Shown in pieces: positions 15,706 to 22,526 of a DNA stretch of 29,714 nt. Where the stretch lies: NCBI GenBank assembly GCA_910579105.1, contig CAJTRT010000031.1:1-29714 (forward strand), read 5' to 3'. Source of the stretch: an uncultured Muribaculaceae bacterium (GTDB lineage: Bacteria > Bacteroidota > Bacteroidia > Bacteroidales > Muribaculaceae). Both the position numbers and the translations under genes were made by a program. A model generated the notes under the pieces. The model had not been told where the DNA came from. It saw only the letters and a list, made by a program, of their open reading frames with translations, and searched no databases. Positions within the stretch are counted from its first letter, which is position 1, and every line of letters starts with the position of its first letter.

Positions 15706-16590
15706 TTATAGGGCGGCGCAGAGGGCGTAGGAGGCCGAGAAGAAGAGGAGCGTCAGCGCCGTCTTCCCCAGCGCGGGGTTGAGGGAGGCTCCGTCGTGGG
15801 TGCCGAGGTAGCGCCAGAGGCCGGTGGCGGCGCATAACGTCAGCGCCGGGAACAGGAGCGTCCAGGGGGCGAGCCGCCACCACAGCGCGAGGGTCATCAG
15901 TACGCCGGCGGCCGCACGGGCCAGGTAGAGCGAGCGGGTGGCGGCGGGACCGATAAGGGTGGCCTGTGTGACCTTCCCCGCGGCGCGGTCGTCGTCGATG
16001 TCGCGGTAGTTGTTGACGGCCAGTATGTTGGCGGCGAGTAACCCGACAGCTATGCTCATGACGAACACCCCCAGGGAGTAGCCGCCGGTCTGTATATAAT
16101 ATGTAAGCCCCACCGGCACAAGGCCGAAGAACACCTCCACGGCGATTTCCCCCAGGCCGTGGCGCGACAGGGGGTAGGGGCCGGCGGAATAGGCCAGCGC
16201 GCCGAGCATTATGACGACCCCGGCGGCGAGGAGCCACCAGCCTCCCCAGTATATTAAGGAGCAGCCGGCGACGGCGGCCGCGGCGAGTGTCGCGAAGAGG
16301 GCGCACCTCATGGCCGCCGGGGTGATGTCCCCCTCGGTCACCCCTCGGCGGGGACCGACGCGCCCCGGGCGGTCGATGCCTGCCTTGAAATCGAAGTACT
16401 CGTTCGCGAAGTTGGACGCCACCTGCGCCAGGAGGGCGAATAGGGCGCACAGCAGCGCGGGAGCCGCTTTGAGCTGTGCCCCGTCGGCGAGCGTCAGCCC
16501 GACTCCCGCGGCCACTCCGGCGAGCGACACCGGCAGCGTGCGGGGTCTGGCGGCCTCCACCCAGCATTTTATCTTGTTTTTACCCGTCAT
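15706..16590 (-). CDS. menA: 1,4-dihydroxy-2-naphthoate polyprenyltransferase
   Basis: A UbiA-superfamily integral membrane prenyltransferase that joins the polyprenyl chain to dihydroxynaphthoate in menaquinone synthesis. I choose the ATG at 16590 (294 aa, MTGKNKIKCWVEAARPRTLPVS); the frame extends to an ATG at 16674 but that region holds the promoter. The two Asp-rich sites are NFANEYFDFKAGID and NNYRDIDDDRAAGK. About eight hydrophobic helices are visible. The -7 box lies only 5 nt before this ATG, so the mRNA may be nearly leaderless. First gene of the menA-recF cluster. Confidence 0.94.
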   Translation of the reverse strand: MTGKNKIKCWVEAARPRTLPVSLAGVAAGVGLTLADGAQLKAAPALLCALFALLAQVASNFANEYFDFKAGIDRPGRVGPRRGVTEGDITPAAMRCALFATLAAAAVAGCSLIYWGGWWLLAAGVVIMLGALAYSAGPYPLSRHGLGEIAVEVFFGLVPVGLTYYIQTGGYSLGVFVMSIAVGLLAANILAVNNYRDIDDDRAAGKVTQATLIGPAATRSLYLARAAAGVLMTLALWWRLAPWTLLFPALTLCAATGLWRYLGTHDGASLNPALGKTALTLLFFSASYALCAAL

Positions 16591-16595
16591 ATGTG

Positions 16596-16603
16596 CAAAG
16601 TTA
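16596..16603 (-). promoter_or_regulatory. -7 element of menA promoter
   Basis: TAACTTTG on the minus strand, a full match to TAnnTTTG, with only 5 nt between it and the menA ATG. No good -33 element was found at 19-21 nt. Confidence 0.6.
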
Positions 16604-16633
16604 CGCGTTTTTTTGAAAATTTTCGCCGAAAAA

Positions 16634-16665
16634 CTTGCGCGGTTCGGAAATGTGTCGTAACTTTG
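16634..16665 (+). promoter_or_regulatory. promoter of tRNA-Asp
   Basis: CTTG (16634-16637), 20 nt, then TAACTTTG (16658-16665). The mature tRNA begins 87 nt further on, so a long 5' leader would be removed. Confidence 0.75.
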
Positions 16666-16751
16666 CACTCGCAAACGACAAGGAACTGCGGCGAGCGAGC
16701 CACAGCGTCGGGAGCCGGAAGCCTTGACAAGGTTTTTGAAACACTTCTTTT

Positions 16752-16825
16752 GGTGCGGTAGTTCAGTCGGTTAGAATATCGGCCTGTCACGCCGGGGGTC
16801 GCGAGTTCGAGTCTCGTCCGCACCG
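16752..16825 (+). tRNA. tRNA-Asp (GTC)
   Basis: A complete 74-nt cloverleaf. Acceptor arms GGTGCGG and CCGCACC pair fully with discriminator G. The D arm is AGTTCAGTCGGTTAGAAT. The anticodon loop CTGTCAC gives GTC (Asp), and the T loop is GAGTTCGAGTC. CCA is not encoded. Confidence 0.97.
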
Positions 16826-16839
16826 CAGGAGAGAGAGGA

Positions 16840-16887
16840 GAATGAGTAACTGTCAGTCTTAGGATTGCGTTACTCATTCTTTTTTTA
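16840..16887 (+). terminator. Rho-independent terminator after tRNA-Asp
   Basis: GAATGAGTAAC (16840-16850) pairs perfectly with GTTACTCATTC (16869-16879) around an 18-nt loop, followed directly by seven T. A textbook intrinsic terminator 14 nt after the tRNA. Confidence 0.9.
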
Positions 16888-16950
16888 TATTCTCCCATTA
16901 TTTGTTGGTTGGATTATGGATAAGACAGAACGTGGTTAGGCATTTTATGA

Positions 16951-17030
16951 TGTAGGGACGTGCCTTTGGCACGTTGAAGGAGCTTTTTTTGATGTGTGGC
17001 CTTCAACATCCCAAAGGCATGTCCCTACAA
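16951..17030. repeat. paired inverted copies of the TGTAGGGACG palindromic repeat
   Basis: Two copies of a 30-nt unit face each other (16951-16980 and the reverse complement of about 17000-17029), matching at 27 of 30 positions. Each unit contains its own small hairpin: ACGTGCC-TTT-GGCACGT in the left copy and ACATGCC-TTT-GGGATGT in the right. One pair of differences is compensatory (G:C in one copy, A:T in the other). A T-run lies between the copies. Confidence 0.8.
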
Positions 17031-17092
17031 GCAAAATGCAATAGAATCTAATTCAACGAATAGGTTTCGTTTATTTCCAAAAACAGTCAGAC

Positions 17093-18376
17093 ATGAAACT
17101 TCAAGAAGTGCCGGTGCTGCTGATCACCGGCTATCTCGGCAGCGGCAAGACCACGCTGCTAAACCACATACTCAACAACGAGAAAGGCTACCGCTTCGCC
17201 GTGATTGTAAACGACATCGGGGAGGTGAACATCGACGCCCGGCTCATACAGAAGGGGGGCGTGGTCGGTGGCCCGGGAGATTCGTCCGACCTCGTGGCGT
17301 TGCAGAACGGCTGCATCTGCTGCTCGCTGCAAAGTGACCTCGTGAAGCAGGTTGCCGACCTGGTGTCGTCGCGCCGCTTCGACTATATAGTGATCGAGGC
17401 CAGCGGGATATGCGAGCCGGCCCCCATCGCCCGCACCATATGCTCGATGAGGCAGATGCCGGGCGTGGCGGCATGCGGGGCTGTGCCTGTGCTCGATTCG
17501 ATAGTTACGGTGGTCGACGCCCTGCGCCTCAAAAGCGAGTTTGGCTGCGGCGGCGCGCTACAAGGGGCTGATGCCCAGGAAGAGGGAGACCTCCGCAAGC
17601 TCGTAATAGAGCAGATCGAGTTCTGCAACGTGGTGCTGCTCAACAAGGTGTCGGAAGTGACCCGCGCCGAGGCCGCGGAAATCCGCGCCGTGATCCGCGC
17701 CCTCCAGCCCAAGGCCGAGATTATCGACTGCGACTATGCCAGGGTAGACCTCGACAAGCTCGTGGGCACAGGCCGCTTCGACTTCGAGGACGTGGCCACA
17801 TCCGCCACCTGGGTCGCGGAACTTGAAGGCCACCACGACGATTATGGCCATGATGATGTCCATCACCATCACGATGACCACCACTGCCATTCCTCGTCGG
17901 ACTTGTCAGACCAGTCCGACTTGTCCGACGATGACGACGATGATGATACCGAGGTCTGCCCCGTCTGCGGACACCATCACCACCACGGCCACAGCCACAC
18001 CGAGGAATACGGCATCGAGACGATGGTCTACTACCGCCGCCGTCCCTTCGACCTGAACAAGTTCGACCATTTCGCCGCCACGCGGTGGCCGGAGAACATA
18101 ATCCGCGCCAAAGGGGTGTGCTATTTCAGTTCCTATCGTGACATGAGTTATCTCTTCGAGAGCGCCGGAGCGCAGAAGTCGGTCACAGAGGCCGGGCAGT
18201 GGTATGCCACCGCGCCGAAAGAGGAGCTTGACGCCATGATGGCCATCGACCCGACGCTCCGCCGCGACTGGGACGATCGCTATGGCGACCGCATGGTCAA
18301 GATCGTGATCATCGGCCGCCACCTCGACCGCGCCGCCATCGAGGCCTCCCTCGACTCCTGTCTCGCCGCGGAATAA
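17093..18376 (+). CDS. COG0523 (CobW/Zng-type) GTPase with His/Asp-rich metal-binding linker
   Basis: The 427-aa protein is a G3E P-loop GTPase of the kind that delivers zinc or another metal to client proteins. Walker A is GYLGSGKTT (13-21), and the metal-binding CxCC motif GCICC lies at 73-77. LLNKV corresponds to the NKxD guanine-recognition site, with Ser-Glu after the Val. Residues from about 246 to 305 form a linker very rich in His and Asp, including CPVCGHHHHH; this would bind metal. Within it, SDLSDQSDLSD (269-279) is encoded by a DNA repeat also found after the OmpA gene. The CobW C-terminal domain follows (ETMVYYRRRPFDLNKFDHF...WPENIIRAKG). No zinc-regulator site was recognised upstream. 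TAGGTTTC at 17061 is a near match to a -7 box. Confidence 0.93.
   Translation: MKLQEVPVLLITGYLGSGKTTLLNHILNNEKGYRFAVIVNDIGEVNIDARLIQKGGVVGGPGDSSDLVALQNGCICCSLQSDLVKQVADLVSSRRFDYIVIEASGICEPAPIARTICSMRQMPGVAACGAVPVLDSIVTVVDALRLKSEFGCGGALQGADAQEEGDLRKLVIEQIEFCNVVLLNKVSEVTRAEAAEIRAVIRALQPKAEIIDCDYARVDLDKLVGTGRFDFEDVATSATWVAELEGHHDDYGHDDVHHHHDDHHCHSSSDLSDQSDLSDDDDDDDTEVCPVCGHHHHHGHSHTEEYGIETMVYYRRRPFDLNKFDHFAATRWPENIIRAKGVCYFSSYRDMSYLFESAGAQKSVTEAGQWYATAPKEELDAMMAIDPTLRRDWDDRYGDRMVKIVIIGRHLDRAAIEASLDSCLAAE
17896..17929. repeat. GTCGGAC/GTCCGAC repeat inside the COG0523 gene
   Basis: GTCGGAC (17896-17902) is followed by GTCCGAC at 17914-17920 and again at 17923-17929, an inverted repeat with one extra copy. 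Positions 17905-17928 match 23391-23414 at 22 of 24 bases. It is in frame and encodes SDLSDQSDLSD. Confidence 0.7.
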
Positions 18377-18391
18377 TACCTCGGAATAATA

Positions 18392-18425
18392 ATTGTGCGG
18401 ACGCGATGCATCGCGTCCGCACAAT
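18392..18425. repeat. perfect 34-nt palindrome (GGACGCGAT type)
   Basis: The sequence from 18392 to 18425 equals its own reverse complement, with core GGACGCGATGCATCGCGTCC. It begins 16 nt after the COG0523 stop and may serve as a transcription end for that gene. Confidence 0.85.
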
Positions 18426-18461
18426 GGGATGGTATTGAATAATCTAACCCCATTCGGATGC

Positions 18462-18488
18462 GGACGCGATGTATCGCGTCCCTACAAT
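18462..18488. repeat. second GGACGCGAT palindrome
   Basis: GGACGCGAT (18462-18470) and ATCGCGTCC (18473-18481) are perfect arms, followed by CTACAAT. On the minus strand it reads TTGTAGGGACGCGAT... It lies 29 nt beyond the end of gdhA, so the two convergent genes each have one palindrome after them. Confidence 0.85.
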
Positions 18489-18516
18489 TGCTTGTTTTGG
18501 AGTTTTATGTGTGCGG

Positions 18517-19854
18517 TCAGTAGACTCCCTGGGCCATCATGGCCTTGGCCACTTTGAGGAAGCCGGCGGTGTTGGCACCCTTGACGTAGTTCACGAAGCC
18601 GTCGGGCTGGCGGCCGTGCTCGACGCACTGGGCGTGGATGTCGGCCATAATGGCGCGGAGGCGGTCGTCGACTTCTTCGGCTGTCCAGGAGAGTTTCTGG
18701 CTGTTCTGCGCCATCTCCAGGCCGCTGACGGAGACGCCGCCGGCGTTGGCCGCCTTGCCCGGGGCGTAGAGGATGCGGGCCGCGAGGAATTCGCGGACTG
18801 CCTCGGGGGTGGAGGGCATGTTGGCACCCTCGCTCACCGCGACGCACCCCTGGGCGAGCAGTGCGCGGGCGTCGTCGCCGTCGATCTCGTTCTGCGTTGC
18901 CGAGGGCATAGCGATGTCGCAGGCGGCGTGCTTCCAGGGACGCTCGCCGGGGAGGTATTCAAGCCCTTCCTCTGCGGCGAACTCGCTGACGCGGCCGCGC
19001 ATGGCGATTTTCAGCTCGAAAAGACGCTCCCACTGCCCGCGGGTCATCCCCTCCGGCAGCAGCACCGTGCCGTCGGAATCGCTCATCGACACCACTTTCG
19101 CCCCCAGAGAGATGAGCTTGTCGGCGGTGTAGAGGGCCACGTTGCCCGAGCCGCTGACCGCCACGCGCTTCCCTTCGAGCGCGATGCCGCGGGTAGCGAG
19201 CATGTTCAGCAGGAAGTAGACGTTGCCGTAGCCGGTGGCTTCGGGGCGCATCAGCGAGCCGCCGAACGACAGCCCCTTGCCCGTGAAGGTGCCGGTGAAC
19301 TCGCGGGCCATCTTCTTGTACCATCCGAACATGAAACCTACCTCGCGGGCTCCCACGCCTATGTCGCCCGCGGGCACGTCGGCGTCGGCCCCGATGTTGC
19401 GCCACAGCTCGTTGACGAACGCCTGGCAGAAGCGCATCACCTCCATGTCGCTCTTCCCCTTGGGGGAGAAGTCGGAACCCCCTTTCGCGCCACCCATCGC
19501 CAGGGTGGTCAGCGAGTTCTTGAACGTCTGCTCGAAAGCGAGGAATTTCAGGATCGACAGGTTTACGGACGAGTGGAAGCGGATGCCACCCTTATATGGG
19601 CCGATCGCATTGTTGTGCTGCACGCGCCAGCCCGTGTTGTTGCGCACGCGTCCCTGGTCGTCGGTCCAGCTTACGCGGAACGAGATCACGCGGTCGGGCA
19701 TGCACAGGCGCTCCATCAGGTTGTAGCGCTCGAATGCCGGGTATTCGTTGTAGACATCCTCTATCGACGTCACCACCTCCTCGACGGCTTGCAGGTATTC
19801 CGGCTCGTTGGGGAAACGCCGGCGGAGCGACTCCATCAGTTCTGTTGCTTTCAT
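18517..19854 (-). CDS. gdhA: NADP-type glutamate dehydrogenase
   Basis: It converts 2-oxoglutarate, ammonia and NAD(P)H to glutamate. From the ATG at 19854 the protein is 445 aa, the standard size; the frame opens further to 19974 but that part holds the promoter. Motifs are in order: NTGWRVQHNNAIGPYKGGIRFH (substrate lysine region), MGGAKGGSDFSPKGKS with the catalytic Lys, PAGDIGVGAREVGFMFG, and nucleotide-binding SGSGNVALYTADKL. NADP use is inferred from overall likeness to hexameric 445-450 aa enzymes. It is divergent from the alpha/beta hydrolase gene. Confidence 0.96.
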   Translation of the reverse strand: MKATELMESLRRRFPNEPEYLQAVEEVVTSIEDVYNEYPAFERYNLMERLCMPDRVISFRVSWTDDQGRVRNNTGWRVQHNNAIGPYKGGIRFHSSVNLSILKFLAFEQTFKNSLTTLAMGGAKGGSDFSPKGKSDMEVMRFCQAFVNELWRNIGADADVPAGDIGVGAREVGFMFGWYKKMAREFTGTFTGKGLSFGGSLMRPEATGYGNVYFLLNMLATRGIALEGKRVAVSGSGNVALYTADKLISLGAKVVSMSDSDGTVLLPEGMTRGQWERLFELKIAMRGRVSEFAAEEGLEYLPGERPWKHAACDIAMPSATQNEIDGDDARALLAQGCVAVSEGANMPSTPEAVREFLAARILYAPGKAANAGGVSVSGLEMAQNSQKLSWTAEEVDDRLRAIMADIHAQCVEHGRQPDGFVNYVKGANTAGFLKVAKAMMAQGVY

Positions 19855-19932
19855 TGCCTTAGAAATTGTTATCGGATTTTGAAGAAACGCTTTATGCGTG
19901 GCACAATGGGCGCTTGATTTTCTTTTCGCCGA

Positions 19933-19963
19933 CAAAATTACACAAAATTCATAATTTGGCAAA
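19933..19963 (-). promoter_or_regulatory. promoter of gdhA
   Basis: On the minus strand TTTG (19960-19963), 19 nt, then TAATTTTG (19933-19940): a full consensus match, about 80 nt before the gdhA ATG. Confidence 0.8.
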
Positions 19964-19975
19964 CATTGTGCCAAA
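19955..19975 (-). promoter_or_regulatory. inverted repeat over the gdhA -33 element, candidate operator
   Basis: TTTGGCA (19955-19961) and TGCCAAA (19969-19975) are perfect 7-bp arms with a 7-nt spacer. The element covers the gdhA -33 box, a position suited to a regulator that represses or activates gdhA according to nitrogen supply. No regulator is identified. Confidence 0.5.
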
Positions 19976-20095
19976 ATTTTACTCCAAATCAGCGTGGACG
20001 TGATTTTGATGGCGCGTTGCGGAAAATTTTGTAACTTGCGTGCCGAACCGCCCGAAGAGAAGAGCGGTTATCAATGTAAATCCAGTGATATTCGT

Positions 20096-21139
20096 ATGGT
20101 ACAAATATTTTTAAGGCGCTTGCTGGCGGCGGCGGTCGCCGCGGTGGCGGCGGTTGTCAGTATGTTCGCGGCACCGGGGTGGAGGCCCGACATACTGGGC
20201 GGGGGCTACGAGGCGCGGACCGTCGACCAGGGGCGCGACTATTCCGGGCCGGTGGTGTCGACTATCATCCGCAGGCTCGCGCCCGACAGCGTGGCGACGG
20301 GGCGCGGGGTGCTGTACGTCCACGGCTTCAACGACTATTTCTTCAACGCGAGGATGGGGGAGGAGTTCGCCGCCCGCGGCTACGACTTCTATGCCGTTGA
20401 CCTGCGCAAGTACGGGCGCTCGATCCGACCGGGGCAGCGCCTGTTCGAGGCCAGGAGCCTCAGGGAGTATTTCCCCGACATCGATTCGGCGCTTGTGGAG
20501 ATGCGCCGCGGCGGGGTGCGCGAGACGGTGCTTATGGGCCACTCCACCGGCGGCCTCATATGCGCCTACTATATGGCCTCGACGGGCAACACGCAGGTCG
20601 ACGCGCTGGTGCTCAACTCGCCGTTCCTCGACTGGAACCTGGGGTGGAAGGAGCGCTTGGTGCCGCTGATAGCCTGGTGGGGCGGCCTGTTCCCGGACAC
20701 TCCGATCAGCCAGGGGGAGTCGACGGCCTACGCCGAGAGTCTGCTGAAAGGGGAGCACGGCTACTGGACTTATGACACTGACTGGAAGCTGCCGCGGTCG
20801 CCCGACGTTACCGCCGGGTGGGTGCGCGCCATCAGCGAGGCGCAGCACGCCCTCCGCGGCGGCAAGGCTGGCATCGGCGTCCCCATTCTGCTGATGTACA
20901 GCGCCCGCAGCGTTGACACCCCGGAATGGGCTCCCGAGCACAACGCCGCCGACGGAGTGCTCGACGTGGCCGACATCCGCCGCTACGGCCTTATGCTGGG
21001 TCGCGACATCACCTGCATGAAGGTTGTCGGCGGCCTCCACGACCTGCTGCTGAGCAACCCCCGCCTCCTGGCAGTCCTCTACCCCCGCCTCTTCTCCTGG
21101 TTCGCGGCCGCGCTTCCCCCGGTGCCACCCTGCCGCTGA
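20096..21139 (+). CDS. alpha/beta hydrolase (serine aminopeptidase S33-like) with N-terminal membrane segment
   Basis: I start at the ATG at 20096 (347 aa, MVQIFLRRLLAAAVAAVAAVVSMFAAPGW), which gives a clear signal peptide or anchor; the frame opens at 19994 without support. VLYVHGFNDYF forms the oxyanion region, GHSTGG carries nucleophile Ser150, Asp274 (SVDTPEW) and His315 (GGLHDLL) complete a plausible triad. The pattern resembles monoglyceride-lipase and S33-type hydrolases, but the substrate cannot be told. The location is probably the periplasm or the outer face of the inner membrane. TAACTTGC upstream (20032-20039) is a weak -7 match. It ends 10 nt from the convergent DUF4143 gene. Confidence 0.88.
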   Translation: MVQIFLRRLLAAAVAAVAAVVSMFAAPGWRPDILGGGYEARTVDQGRDYSGPVVSTIIRRLAPDSVATGRGVLYVHGFNDYFFNARMGEEFAARGYDFYAVDLRKYGRSIRPGQRLFEARSLREYFPDIDSALVEMRRGGVRETVLMGHSTGGLICAYYMASTGNTQVDALVLNSPFLDWNLGWKERLVPLIAWWGGLFPDTPISQGESTAYAESLLKGEHGYWTYDTDWKLPRSPDVTAGWVRAISEAQHALRGGKAGIGVPILLMYSARSVDTPEWAPEHNAADGVLDVADIRRYGLMLGRDITCMKVVGGLHDLLLSNPRLLAVLYPRLFSWFAAALPPVPPCR

Positions 21140-21149
21140 CTTGTGGAGG

Positions 21150-22301
21150 TCAAAACGTCAGAGGGAATGGGACGACGTTGCCGGTAGAACTCTCAAATCT
21201 TTGCACGCCCCCGTATATCACTGAAAGCCGTTCCGCGGGAGTGGACGAGAGGGATGCCCATTTGACGAGTCCTTTGAAGAAATCCTGCGAGAAAGTCGCT
21301 CCGGATTTTATCTCGTATGCCCACTGCTCTGTTCCTTTGGTTTGGATGAGGTCTACCTCGTTGCCGGAACTGTCGCGCCAGAATGTGAGGTCGGGCGTTA
21401 TTCCCCGGTTGAATCCGTCCTTTACGAACTGGTTGACGACAAGGTTCTCGAACAGGGAGCCGCGCAGGTAATGAGTGGCGACTTGGCCGGCATCCGTTAT
21501 GCCTAACAGATTGCATACAAGTCCGGTATCGTAGAAATACAGCTTGGGCGACTTGATGATGCGTTTGTTGTGGTTGTTGAAGTTCGGCTCGAGCCGGTGG
21601 CAGATATAGCTGGCTTCGAGAATCGACAGCCAAGCCTCCACGGTCGGCATCGTGCAGCCACATTCCGTGGCAAGCGAGGTTTTGTTTAGAATTTGTCCGA
21701 CTCTCCCCGCGCACAATCGCAGGAAACGCACGAAGCGGTTCAAGTCGGAAATATTGGAAATAAGTCGCAGGTCGCGTTCGACATAAGTTTGGATATACGA
21801 CGGATAATAGTCTGTCGGATGGATTTTCTTGTCATATACGCGTGGATAGAACCCTGTGAAAATCTGTTCGTCTATGGTGTTTGGAAGCTCGCCGCTGTCG
21901 TGGAGTTCTTTCCTTGAAAAAGGGAGCAGTTTCAGAATCGCCGTCCTCCCCGCGAGCGACTGGTCAATCCCTTCCATAAGCAGAAAATTCCGCGAGCCGG
22001 CAAGCAGGTACATCCCCTCCTTGTTGGCCGCGTCGACATGGGTCTGCAAGTAGGAGAATAGAGCTGGGACGCGCTCGGCTTCGTCAATGATTGTTTGGTC
22101 GGGATAGGTGGCCAGGAATCCTCTCGGGTCGCTTGTGGCGAACTCCCTCATATCGGGATCTTCAAGGGAAACGTACTTATAATCAGGAAACTCGGCTCGC
22201 AATAGAGTTGATTTGCCCGACTGCCTCGGCCCGGTTACGGTTACGATGGGATATTGTTTGCTTAGAGATGCTATTTTTGAGCTTATCTGTCTGTGTATCA
22301 T
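21150..22301 (-). CDS. AAA_14/DUF4143 ATPase (copy 2)
   Basis: From the ATG at 22301 the protein is 383 aa. The open frame reaches 22364, but those 21 codons run through the inverted repeat and the family start fits MIHRQISSKIASL. Walker A is GPRQSGKST (24-32), Walker B-like QTIIDEAERVP, sensor YLLAGSRNFLLM. The DUF4143 part has LYFYDTGLVCNLLGI, GSLFENLVVNQF and the nuclease-like SGNEVDLIQ...AYEIKSG. It shares architecture and motif order with copy 1 but is clearly diverged. The role is unknown. It stands alone with its own promoter and is less GC-rich than the core genes around it. Confidence 0.93.
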   Translation of the reverse strand: MIHRQISSKIASLSKQYPIVTVTGPRQSGKSTLLRAEFPDYKYVSLEDPDMREFATSDPRGFLATYPDQTIIDEAERVPALFSYLQTHVDAANKEGMYLLAGSRNFLLMEGIDQSLAGRTAILKLLPFSRKELHDSGELPNTIDEQIFTGFYPRVYDKKIHPTDYYPSYIQTYVERDLRLISNISDLNRFVRFLRLCAGRVGQILNKTSLATECGCTMPTVEAWLSILEASYICHRLEPNFNNHNKRIIKSPKLYFYDTGLVCNLLGITDAGQVATHYLRGSLFENLVVNQFVKDGFNRGITPDLTFWRDSSGNEVDLIQTKGTEQWAYEIKSGATFSQDFFKGLVKWASLSSTPAERLSVIYGGVQRFESSTGNVVPFPLTF

Positions 22302-22329
22302 ATTGGAATACGTTTGTCTCGCTTGATGG

Positions 22330-22366
22330 TTTTGCAAAACGAAAATCGGGTTTTCGTTTTGCAAAA
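22330..22366 (-). promoter_or_regulatory. perfect 16-bp inverted repeat upstream of copy 2
   Basis: TTTTGCAAAACGAAAA (22330-22345) and its exact reverse complement (22351-22366) flank TCGGG. The promoter -7 box overlaps the outer arm, so transcription starts inside the repeat and the mRNA would begin with a hairpin; it can equally be an operator. Confidence 0.8.
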
Positions 22367-22393
22367 ATACAAACTTGTCGGTTAATACGCAAA
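22362..22393 (-). promoter_or_regulatory. promoter of second AAA_14/DUF4143 gene
   Basis: On the minus strand TTTG (22390-22393), 20 nt, then TATTTTTG (22362-22369): a full match. The last five bases of the -7 box are part of the inverted repeat. Confidence 0.8.
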
Positions 22394-22526
22394 TAGATGT
22401 GCCGAATTCGGACTCTCAACCAGATTCATGTGTTTCCGTTCTGTGCGGAGAACTGGGGAGAGGTGTCGGTTGTTTTTATGGAAACGGCTTGTCGCTGTTT
22501 TAAGGACACAACTAAAAACTAAGGAT

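Noticed and set aside
16587..16898. Minus-strand 103-codon frame over tRNA-Asp
   Set aside because: It reads the complement of the tRNA and its terminator; frames like this are common false proteins.
19855..19974. 40-codon N-terminal extension of gdhA
   Set aside because: It covers the promoter, and the 445-aa form from 19854 has the family length.
22302..22364. 21-codon N-terminal extension of DUF4143 copy 2
   Set aside because: It is encoded by the inverted repeat downstream of the promoter and is not present in copy 1.
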